Shown here: in pieces, positions 10,575 through 20,958 of the stretch | Position numbering within the stretch: the stretch's first letter is position 1 | Layout of the letters: each line of letters begins with the position of its first letter | Assembly (NCBI GenBank): GCA_037957365.1 | Contig: JARHVA010001174.1 | Location: 3,250,001-3,314,000 of the forward strand | Direction of reading: 5' to 3' | From: Torreya grandis | Taxonomy: Eukaryota > Streptophyta > Pinopsida > Cupressales > Taxaceae | Length of the DNA stretch: 64,000 nucleotides | The notes under the pieces: model-generated | Database searches by the model: none | Seen by the model: the letters and a program-made list of their open reading frames with translations, nothing else | What the model was told of the DNA's origin: nothing | Position numbers and translations under genes: made by a program

Positions 10575-11612
10575 ATGGCTAAAAAACTAAAGAAAGAGAA
10601 TTAATAGTGGAAGGTTGTGATCAAGGCACTTGAAGAGTAGATATTTACTTTGAATAAATATTCCAAAGAGGATGAGAATGTTATCAATGATCTCAAGGTT
10701 TAGCTATTAGATGTCAAGACAAGTTTGTGTTCAAAAGAAAAAGACATCATGTTTGATAAATAAGCTTTCCATAACAATAGAGAAGAGGAAAACAAGGAAG
10801 AAGAAGAAGTTGATATAGAATATAAGATCATAAGTGCACTTGGTGAGATAAAGGTGGAGAAGAAGAGGAATCATAAAATAAGGAATATCTTCAAAGGTCT
10901 TGAATCACAAGTCAGTTCTCTTGAGGGAAGTTTGTTAGGTTCATCCAAGAAAGAAGAAAAGAAGTATCAAGAAAAGATCAAGTCTATTGAAATACAAGAA
11001 TATATATTGAAAGACATGGCCAAAAATGTCAAAGACGATGAAGAGAAGATCAATATTCTTGAGGTTCAATTAAGGACTACAAATGCAAATCTTAAAGCAA
11101 AGGAAGATGAGTGTAATCAGCTCAAGATTGAAATGAAGTCATTGAAAAGTGAGCATGAGCTTGTTATAGTCAAGTTGGATAAGTTAAAAAAGAAGCACAA
11201 GAATTTTGAGTATGTCAAGGAGAATGTAAGCTTTGAAAGAAATATAATAAGGTCTGTTAGATAACCAAATGCTTTAAGGTATGTTAGTTTATTTCATGGT
11301 CATTGTTATACATGTAATAATTATGGTCATAGAGATAAGGACTATAGAATAAAGTCAATCAAGTATGGACATTCATGGAGCTATGATAAAATGAGTTTTT
11401 GGCCAAAGATTGATCACAGTTTAAATCTGTCAAAAGGTATGAATGATTTTATTTATTTTAGTTGTCATAAAAGTGGACATATTACTAGATTCTATCCAAA
11501 TTGTGTTAAGAGGTATTCAAGGTATGTCAAAAGATATAGATCTCATAGAAGGTATGAGAAAAATACAAACTTAGATATGGAAACCAAAGGTAATCATTGC
11601 CAATTATTATAG
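10575..11612 (+). pseudogene. Copia-like gag: coiled coil plus two degenerate zinc knuckles
   Basis: A lysine/glutamate-rich protein starts around the ATG at 10575 and is broken by early stops. A long open stretch, 10854-11264, is predicted coiled coil (KKEEKKYQEKIKS, LKSEHELVIVKLDKLKKKHK). After a stop, about 11297-11345 reads HGHCYTCNNYGHRDKDYR, a CCHC knuckle whose last Cys is Tyr. About 38 residues later (11455-11500) YFSCHKSGHITRFYPN is a second knuckle with first and last Cys changed to Tyr. Coiled coil followed by two spaced knuckles is the architecture of many plant Copia gags. A basic tail (RYSRYVKRYRSHRRY) ends at 11612. Confidence 0.8.
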
Positions 11613-13602
11613 TCTTAAGATTGATAAGAAAGTTTCTCTAGAAGTCTATGTTACAAATCAGGATAAGCTAAAGGATCAAGTAGGTAAGATGGTTGTAAAA
11701 GACATGAAGAGTCAAACTATGGTATGGAGAACTAAGGTAGTAAATACTAAGGAGACTAACCTTGTTGATTCCAAGGCTTTTTATGGATTAATTTACAAGG
11801 TGGAAAAAGGATAAAAAATGAAGAAAAGTCAAGATTTTATGCTATCAACATTTATTGACAAATCTAAATCAAAGAATGAAGTCAAGCATCCATTCAAAAT
11901 CAATTGAATGATGAGGCATGACTATAAGTTAGAGAAAGATATGGAGATATGGGAGTCTCCTAAGTTTTGGGACTTTTAGTCTCACTATGTCAAAGGAGTG
12001 TCTCTATCTAGGCTTTAAGGAGACACTTGGCAGTTAGAGGAAGCTTGGTGGCTATTAGATATTATTTTATGAGATGGTATGAAAACAAATTATGTTTGTG
12101 CATTATTTTTATATATCTTTTGTTGGAGAAAAGAAGCTTGTGACTAATCTCAGTGGTCCTATCTTGAGGAGTTATCTTGTTGATCATGGTTTGGATGCTC
12201 TAGTATAAAGGTGAGTTTCAAATATCTATCTACATATTAGTTTGTGGCAAATTCTAGGTGAGCCTATAAATTGAAGGCCTTTCTTTTAGACTTATGTTCT
12301 AGATCTTGTTAAGCCTATTGAAGGCTTGTTGAATAATTGTGTATGCCATGGAATTTCATAGTGTTCTGAAGATGAGGTGTTTCTATATGAATAATGAATT
12401 TGATTGGATATTTTTTGAAGACTTGTTGAAGATGTCATGTTCCAAGTGAAGCATGAACTTAGGGGCAGCTTTGTATTTGGTCAAGTCCTAGGATTAGAGG
12501 ACTAAGTAGTTGAATCTAAAAAAGAAGGTTAAAATCCATGGTATAGGAAGTCAAGGTTCCCAAAGGTATGTAATCTCAAATCTTGGTCTATAAGTGTGTG
12601 ATGGTTGTCTCCAGGTGTACAAGAAGTTTTAGAGGTGGACATTGACTAGAAGGTTTGTTGAATTTGTCTCTTTTGAGATTCTAGGGTTTTGGGAACTACT
12701 AGAAAAGTGATTTTCCTTATGAATTAAGGTCTAAGGATTCTTAATATATTTAATGGGCCAAATGGGTTATCAAATCAAGCTTCACAAAGATTTGAAGGTT
12801 TGTGGTTCTCAATTTATTCAAGTTTTTGTCAATATGGAGGGCTAATTGGCTAGTAGGTTTTTGAAGGATGTATGTTTCATAAGATGAGATCAGTGATGAA
12901 AATTTAATTTCTTGAGAGGTAATATGATAGTGATATAGATATGAAGTTTCAGGTCTTGAAGATGTGTTTAATAAAAATTATGGGCTTTGCAAGTTCTAGG
13001 TAGGGCTATAAGGAGGCTAGACAGGCCTAGTGTGGAGTGCCTTTTGATCATTTTATCCAAAATATCAAGGCATGAGAGTTTTAAGGAGATTTCTTAGGTT
13101 GTATTAGAGTATGTTAATTTATTGTTAATTAGCATGAAGTTTTGTTGGTGGTCCTTGTGGTAGCTTGAGAGAGAAGGCTAGTAAGCATGTGTGGTGGTTC
13201 TTCATGATGTGTGGAGATCTAAATATGTTCAAGATGTAAAATGGATCAAAAATATTATGGGGAAACCCTCTTAGATGCTTCTTGGTGAGTTCCATTAGAT
13301 TCTATTGGTTTTGTGTGATCTTTTTTCATTAGTTGCAGTGCTTAGTTGAAGAGAGTGTTGGCATGGAGCAAGAGGAAATTGTCAAAGCAAGAAAAGGTAG
13401 GCTCAAGGTAAGGGGGAGTTTGTATCATATTTATAATGTGGTCCCCTCATATTTTTAGTATTTTTAGGTCCTCAAGATTAGTTTGTTCCCACTTTTTCAT
13501 TATGTCAAAGGGGGAGAAAGTTCCTATTGTGAGAGTGCTTAAAGAGAGAGAAGAATGATGAGATGAATGATGTTTGTTGACGTTAATGACAAAAGGGAAT
13601 AT
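11613..13602 (+). other. Non-coding 3' internal region of the Copia-like element with purine tracts
   Basis: No pol domain can be read on the plus strand over these 2 kb, although a full Copia pol would need about 4 kb. Purine-rich words typical of Copia 3' regions occur at 13408-13421 (AAGGTAAGGGGGAG) and 13504-13519 (GTCAAAGGGGGAGAAAG). The tract at 13588-13602 directly precedes the LTR and is the likely second-strand primer. Confidence 0.65.
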
Positions 13603-16600
13603 TGTTGAAGAGTTTTCATGATGTCATGATGATGTCATGGAGGTGTATGGTGAGTGGATGTAGTGATTTAATTATCTAAGTTACAATGACAAAGTGTGTA
13701 ATGTGCTTGTTCTAGTATGCTTGAAGTATGATTGCTTGATCTTAAATTTTAACATGGTTAGAGATGTTCAGGGATGATTATGGTGATTTGAGGATGTGAA
13801 ATAGGTTCATAATATTTTATATATGATTTGAGTGCTTGTGTAAATAAGTTTAATTCATTTGGTTATCCATAGTTTTCATCTAGACACTTTGGGTTCAATG
13901 GCATAAAATCTAAGTAGATAGTTTGATGATGTCACCATTACCACATGTGGATGAGTCAAGGGGAGTTGGTAATATGGTTGTGATCACATTAGTACCTAGT
14001 TGATTTTCACTAAATTTTAGATCATGCACCAAAGTGCATCAAAAGATATGCAACGGTAAATTTGGGATCCCAGGCAGTTTGATAGTATTTTTCCATGGCC
14101 AAATTTGTATGAGGCAAGAAAGAGTCAAGTAAGCAGTTTGGTGATGGAATATCTCACATATGTGGGCATTTCAGAAGAAGTTGATCATATGGTTTTGTTC
14201 AATTTTGTCCCTAATTAATTTGTGCTAAATTTTAGATCATGCACTGAAGCACGTCAAAATATATGCATGTGCAAAGTTAGTCTTCCAAGAAATTATTGGC
14301 ATTGTTAGATATGTGGTAGAAAAATATGAGTGAGCAGATTAATGGAGTTATATCTCACACATGCAAAGGTTTCAAGATTATTTTGACACATGGTTGCATT
14401 TTCATATGTGAGGAGATTATATGGTCCAAATTTATGAACATGCACTTCAACAAATCAAAAGATATGGAGGTTAAAATTTGACCTTACAGACAAATTAAAA
14501 AGGTTATCATATTCATTTTTTCACAAATTAAAGTTTGAGAAACATTGATGGAGTGAATTGCTCCAAGAAATTAGGAAGAAATGAGATGGTGCCAAGTGTT
14601 CAATGTTTAACACTGAGAAAAGATAAAGATTGATCTTCTTCCAAGGATCAATAATGAGTGGGCGATCATATAGATAGTGATCAAAGGTGTAAATTAAAGT
14701 CAAGAGGTCAAAGTGACAATTATTTATCATTTTTAAGGACCGAGCTACGTATAGAAGATCAATGGTGTGCATTAAGTCAAAGTTTCTAGATTGCACAAGA
14801 TGAGGTTAACTGTTAAGAGTTTTAATGTTTGGGCATTGGTGCACTATGCATTAAAGTTATAAGAAGATAGATGGTGTATATTTAATTTGAGTAGTGAGAA
14901 CATGAGATGTGAGCATAGTGTTCAAGGTTTCACTGTGATCATTTGCATTTGAATATTTAAATTTATGAAGGAAAGACCAGCATCTAATTTTTATGATATA
15001 TCTTTCGATCTATGTAGAATTTGATCATGGTGTAAAAAGTGAATATATAGAGGACTCCAAGGAACATTTGGAAATATAGATTTAAATATATAAAAGTGTG
15101 TACATTCAAATATATTAAGGTTCTAAGTTGGTTGTGTTTTTGTGTTTGTCTTGTAAGTGACCCAGGAATTATGTTCAAGCTTGTGTTGATGTTATTTTGA
15201 TCTTTTATGTTGACTTAGATATTTAAGAGTGTTGTATATTCCATGAGGTTGATATATGTGAATTTTGGAGGTGTGATAAATCTATCTTGAGTATGAACAA
15301 TGCTTAAGAATTTGATTGTATGTTTTTTCATGATGTTCTTGTGTACAAAATCAGCATTTGAGTTGATTTAGAATATGTAAAGGTGAGCAGTGATGACTAT
15401 GATCATTTTAGAATGACTAAGGGGTTATGTAGAGTGGAAATATACATTTGGAAGTGGTCTTGTGTTCTTATTTTTCTCAATGGAGTACTAAAGGAGTGAA
15501 TGGGTCTTCATGAGACCTATAAGAGCTACACGGGCCTATTAGATAGGTGTAACTACTTAAGGGTGACCCATAGGTGCTATGGCTGACCTATGTGGATGGT
15601 ATTGAGTCATGTATTTGTATGTGAGAGATGCCTTAAGGGTTAAGGCATTCCTAATGTCTGACCAAGGTGTTGATGATCATGAATACTCTATAAATAGTGA
15701 AATCAAAGAGCTTGATTTCTATAATTGTGAGAAGTTTATGAGAGGCTTGTGTGTGTGGAGCCAAGTGAAGGTGAGAAAATTTTAAAGAGAAGGTATAGAT
15801 TAGTGAGGACTAAAAGAGAGTGAAGATAATCTTACATGATTTTCTGATCAAGGTGATGAAGATGATCACATAGGTCATTGGACCTAATAAGCCTAGAAGA
15901 GGCAAAATGAGTGAGTATGCTCAAGAGGCTGTTTGAGTGAGTGTGAATGGTGAACGAAGGTAGGGTGAAGACTATTTGTGCCTAGTGGATGGCTTTAAGG
16001 GTAGATCAGGTTTTTTATGGTGTTTATGACCTATAGGTCATATTTTTGATGTCATAATAGTGTTATTGCAGGTTTTAAGATTGAGTGTCAGCAAAGATTT
16101 GAAGAGTGGGGTTAATTGGGATATGTAATGTGTCCTAATTGATATTTATGTGTTTGTTCAAGTATGTAATATGATTTTTCCAATAGGAAGAGTTGAGTAA
16201 AATTTCTCAATGGATGGATTGTCAAGTAGAACAATTGAGATATATGTGTATGATCATTTGGTCATGTTATTTATATGGTGATAAAGTTATTATTGATAGG
16301 GTGAAGAGTGATAATCAGAGGTCTATCATTAGGTGTTGAAGACATTAGTTGGTTGTGTTTAGGTGGTTGTGTTTTCTTACATTGTGTCTTTGAACAAGCA
16401 CTAATTTTGAGTTTTCATCCTTTAGATATTTTGATTTTCATTTTTCCATCATATTCTTGTTTCATTTTTGTGAACTTATCTTATATATGTGTTCATAGAT
16501 ATTTTTGTGGTAGATTAGCATCTAAGGGGGTTGTAGCCTCCTTGTAAGGTGAAACTTGATAAAGTTCTAGTTATTATTGTACATCAGCTCAATAGGTGTG

Positions 16601-16926
16601 GAAGCTCCTTGTGGGATTATAGTCTCACTAAAATAAGTGATGGTTATTCTTTAATTAGTTACAACTAGTCTAAATTAGTTCTTGTTATTATAGGACAATA
16701 GTCTAATTACAAGTTCCAATGGGATTTTTCCCCAAAGAGGGTTTCTCACAGATGTCATATGTTATGTTTTTGATCTTGCATTGTCTCTCTTTTTCATTGA
16801 TGTGAATGATATGTATGCTTCATGAATGCTTGTTGTAACTGATTAAGCATTTGTAAAGATTGAAATTGAAGTTGGAATATCTAGGTCTCACTAATTCACC
16901 CCCTCTCAATGATTGTACCTCTAACA
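13603..16926 (+). repeat. 3' LTR of the Copia-like element, with a foreign insert
   Basis: Starts TGTTGAAGAG after the purine tract and ends CCTCTAACA. It matches 7344-10506 except for an extra segment at about 16346-16489 that is absent from the 5' LTR. The TATA motif is kept at 15689-15696. Confidence 0.9.
16359..16489 (+). repeat. 131-bp duplicated segment inside the Copia-like 3' LTR (acceptor copy)
   Basis: Identical to 18910-19040 except for one base (CTAATTTT here, CTAAGTTT there), with no indel. The 5' LTR has instead about 14 bp between GACATTA and ATGTTCATAG. A short partial direct repeat (GGTTGTGTTT twice) marks the left junction. Confidence 0.93.
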
Positions 16927-17431
16927 TCCACTAATTTTATTCAAGAAACCATTGATCCTTCTTCCTACACCAATAAGGAAAGGATAGATAACATGAACAA
17001 ATTTAAACACATTGTTGCATCCATTAAACCTCAACCTCTTAGGTCACATGAACCAAAAGAGTACATAGTTTAAATGCCTACTCCAAAACATATCATACAT
17101 GGTCCTCATCTACCTCCTTTTCCTCCTCATACCTCTCCTACACACCATATGCCACATTCAATATCCCTAAAATCTAATAAAACAACACATTTACCTATCT
17201 CCAAATGCACCTACCAACTCAATGCAAATCATTCTAATAATTCAAATGTCACCTCACTCCATATCACATGTTGGGGCATCTTGTGATGCCCATCCACATG
17301 TCCCTTCAAACTTTGGGGCATCTTTTAATGCCCATCCCTACATCCACTTACCCATTGGGGTATCTTACGATGTCCATTCTTATTCTACTATGCAAAACAA
17401 TAACCAAATTCAGCTTCAAGAAACCTTCTGA
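16927..17431 (+). pseudogene. Proline/histidine-rich continuation 3' of the gag of the gag-only element
   Basis: After the nested element the host element resumes. Reading frames at 16950-17290 give SSYTNKERIDNMNKFKHIV and then a proline/histidine/serine-rich stretch (PHLPPFPPHTSPTHHMPHS). 17268-17380 contains three copies of a roughly 36-bp unit centred on TTGGGGCATCTTnTGATGCCC-like words (17270, 17311, 17355). No protease active site (D-T/S-G) was found. This is probably the spacer after gag; stops interrupt it. Confidence 0.5.
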
Positions 17432-19740
17432 GACTTATAGACTTGTATTTCACATGCTCATCTTTGATGCAGACATTAACATAGGTATTATTTGTTATTT
17501 TTGGTCTCATGTTTCTTTATTTTTGTGCATTTTTCTTCTTTTAGTCACATTTTACTAGTATCATTATTTACCTTTGGGTTCTTTGGTTTTTCTTACACAT
17601 TAAATTTGGCATTTATTTTCATTTTTGTCTTCTTATCCCATTCTTTGCCTTAGTAGCTTTATGATTATTTTTGCCTTATTTACCATTCACCTCATTGGTG
17701 TTCACTTTGTGAGTTTCAGTGTAAGACCATAGATAAGACCTAACTTTCCTCATAAATTACCACATTAAAACATATTTAAACCACTTTTTGGGATAACTAA
17801 TACTTTAATTGGTGCTTATGCTAAATATATTGTAGGTTAGTATGGCTTCTTTAGTGATTTGAATATCATAAGCATAGCCCCATCCCCTTTCATAGCACTA
17901 TTTACCTCCTTGTGATCATCTACGAACATATTCATCATTGTATCACTTATTACATACATGGATCTCTCATGAATCCCCATATTTCCCTTATTTCCTTTTA
18001 TTTAAGGCTCACATCAATCAATTTTGAGATTTCACACTTACTTTTGCGCAAGTCTAGGAGTCTTTAAACACCTTGGTCTTTAGGTCCTTTTCTCTAGTGA
18101 CCATGTGTAATCTCTCTTGTGTTTATAATATTTAACACCCATGTTTGGTTTTCCAAATCCATATGGAGGAGGAATAGAAAAATCCAAAACAAGTAAAAAT
18201 CCAACTCATAAAATACAAACAAAAGGCAATGATCCAAAAGGCAAAAACATTTCAATTTTTTTAAAAGTTAAATCACACTAAAAGATGTTATTCTAAGTAC
18301 ATCTCCTTATTATCAAAGCTCAAACTCCACAATTGGCATCATGATAGAGCCAAGGTCCATTGGGATGTAGTCAGTTAGTAGATTACAAAAGTAGAATAAA
18401 AAATATATTTTAATGCTACCTACTTTCTCATGTAAGTACCTAATCTTCGTAGTAAACTGATGACTCTATAAGGGGTCCTGAGGAATAGGGAACACATTGT
18501 GGGAAGGTAGATCCATTTTAATTTTCATGCATATAGCCTTCATGGGATGATCTATATACTTCACTTGTTATCCTAAGATTTGTGTTCATTAGTCAAAATC
18601 TTCTAAGTCCTTGGTGTTGATAGTTATTAACCTTTCTCACTTTCCTAATGTGTCTCATTCTTGCTAAGGATGTTCACATCACCTATGTGGCACCTCACAT
18701 TCCTTATTTTTTTCATATTTTCCTTATATTCCCTTTGTTAGATATTGCTTTTACCTGATCACATCCTTGATCAAATCTACCTTATTACACTTCTTGGTTT
18801 ATAGTTTGTGAGTTACATTGTAAGGCTTTGGATAGTACCAAGCCTTCCTCACAAACACTTTTACACCATTTGATTACCATGCCATCTCATTATCATCATA
18901 GTCATGTCATTAGGTGGTTGTGTTTTCTTACATTGTGTCTTTGAACAAGCACTAAGTTTGAGTTTTCATCCTTTAGATATTTTGATTTTCATTTTTCCAT
19001 CATATTCTTGTTTCATTTTTGTGAACTTATCTTATATATGACATTTGACATTCTTAAATGTTTCTCTTTATGTATGACTTCTTCACATTTGTATTCCATC
19101 TTAACTTACATTTCATTTTCAGTCATTCATGTTTTTATTTATGTTTGATTAGACATGCTTATCTTACATGGGGTTACTTTTCACTTTCTTACATATCTTT
19201 ATTAATGTCTTCTTACATTGATATTTCATTTGTCATTTATATTTTTCATACTTTCCAACATGATTTAATATGCTCTACATTCCTTTTTGCCATTTATGTT
19301 TTCCATACTTTCCAATATTATTTAATGTGTTCTACAATCATTTGTCATTCTTTTGCCATCATTTTGTCATTCATTTACCTTCAATATTCTATCCTTGGCT
19401 TAAAAATCCTAATTTTCCAATTTTTCATAATACCCTTATGTCTCTACTAACTCATTCTTATCCACTACTATATGCCTATCTTCTAAAACTTTTAATTTTT
19501 GGTTATTTTTTGCACTAACTTCTATAGGATTGCCTAATGTTATTCACATTGGACACCTTCATTTCTTTTACAGTCTACTTCTTTATCTATACCACTAAGG
19601 TAACTAAAGATATATGATTTTCAAATTTTTCCTTTCCTTTATCTTATTTGCTTCTTACTAAACTTTACTTAGCATTAGTTCTATGTGTTATCATGTTCTA
19701 TTCTCGAAGAACCATCCTTTTTTGCACTCAGATGACACGT
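17432..19740 (+). other. Non-coding 3' internal region of the gag-only element
   Basis: T-rich plus strand with no pol domain in any frame. It has internal repetition: a unit beginning TTTGTGAGTTTCAGTGTAAG at about 17706 recurs, diverged, at about 18808 (TTTGTGAGTTACATTGTAAG), each followed by a CTTTCCTCA/CTTCCTCAC word. It also holds the donor copy of the 131-bp segment. Confidence 0.6.
18910..19040 (+). repeat. 131-bp duplicated segment (probable donor copy)
   Basis: Continuous with its flanks in the 3' internal region of the gag-only element. It is the same 131 bp seen at 16359-16489, which is why I treat this as the donor. Confidence 0.9.
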
Positions 19741-19747
19741 GATGAGC

Positions 19748-19762
19748 TTTGAGTGGGGCATA
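19748..19762 (+). promoter_or_regulatory. Candidate polypurine tract of the gag-only element
   Basis: TTTGAGTGGGGCATA ends directly at the TGTATACACA start of the 3' LTR. It is short and impure for a polypurine tract; the assignment is by position. Confidence 0.45.
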
Positions 19763-20958
19763 TGTATACACACAATATTTTCAAACTTTTATCGATTACT
19801 GACACTTTGTATCTTGCAGGAACCCATCAAGTCTCAATCTCTTTGAGTGCATGCCTTAAGGGGTGCACTAGGAAAGGGGTGGGTAGACCATTGGGACTTC
19901 ACAAGATTGTTGTCCCTTTTTCCACTTGTTATCTACACACTTATTTCTAAAAACCATTAACCCTAAGCTTGTTCTTCTCTATTATACCCATTTAAATTAT
20001 TTGATACATTTTATCCTCCTTTTCCTTACCTAAACCCCTTTTTTTAGTCATCTATACAAGGTCAACTAGGTCAACCCTCTATAGTTTTAGGGTATTTTTC
20101 ACTTAGGAGCTAGTTGACCTTTGGTCAACCTAGCCCGTGACCTATAGAATTTTTATCCAAAATTGTGCTAGGTCGACTGGGTCAACCCTATTAGTTAAGA
20201 TTTTTGAAAGGGTTTAGGGCCATATACCTATGTATACAATTTCATTTCTTTTATTTATCATAGAGAAGTGAAATAATAAGTAAAGTGAACAAACATCTAC
20301 TTATTGACCATTCTACTTGAGAAGTAAAGCTTAGAGTTCCATACTTTTTTTGGAGATACAGATCTTGTCTTATGATGAAGTCTTTTAGATGCATTGATAG
20401 GTTATGTATTCTAGATATAATTTGTCTTTTTCATTCTTACATACCACAAAAACCTCTTACAAATCAGCTTGGCCAAGGGAGAGATTAAGGCTCAGTAGGT
20501 TCATCTTCAAAGATAAGTATTCCTAAATTTATGTCTCTTTTGTAAGAGTATATAGCTATGCATTTTTTCTTCTCTTCCATGAATTAGGATTATGTATACA
20601 TTGACATTAGTACATGTATTATATGCATGTTTAATATTATTGTCTCTAACCCCCACTTTGTGCCACAAACTTTCGTGAGCATTAGATTATATTTACTTTA
20701 CTTGTTATTAGTATAGGTGAAATATCAAAAACCTAGGACCCCCTTAGGGTTATTGCATGATTGTGTTATATTGGAGTCTTTGGAACCCTTCTTAGCATGG
20801 TGTATTATGATAAATTATCCCCTAATTAGGTCTAGTGGATCCCCATATTGGTCATGCTCCTGCTTAACAAATGTATTCCCAATCGTAAGTGTAGATATGC
20901 TCTATCTTCTCTAAGCTAGGATTGATTTATAGACATGTTGCATTTATTAGTGCATGTA
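19763..20958 (+). repeat. 3' LTR of the gag-only element
   Basis: Starts TGTATACACACAATATTTTC and ends GTGCATGTA, followed by the GATTA duplication. Aligned throughout with 4001-5221; the TATA and (TTA)n regions are the most changed. Confidence 0.92.

Larger units (their letters stand above)
7344..16926 (+). mobile_element. Copia-like gag-only LTR retrotransposon (SIRE-like ends)
   Basis: Two direct LTRs over 3 kb (7344-10506 and 13603-16926) flank a 3.1-kb internal region with an initiator-Met PBS, a coiled-coil gag with two zinc knuckles, and a purine-rich tract. No protease, integrase, RT or RNase H is seen. The sequence before the 3' LTR, GACAAAAGGGAATATTG, is close to the GACAAAAGGGGGAGATTG found before SIRE-type Copia LTRs. 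It interrupts the Gypsy-type gag-only element just 3' of its capsid region. I could not find matching target duplications at 7343 and 16927. Confidence 0.85.
4001..20958 (+). mobile_element. Gag-only LTR retrotransposon (TR-GAG type) containing a nested Copia-like element
   Basis: Two direct LTRs (4001-5221 and 19763-20958) flank an internal region with a gag gene and no recognisable protease, RT or integrase. Subtracting the nested element (7344-16926) leaves about 7.4 kb. A 5-bp GATTA duplication flanks it exactly. The gag resembles Gypsy Retrotrans_gag proteins, so it probably relies on a Gypsy partner for pol functions. The LTRs share most positions by eye but have many substitutions and small indels, so the insertion is not recent. 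Confidence 0.88.
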
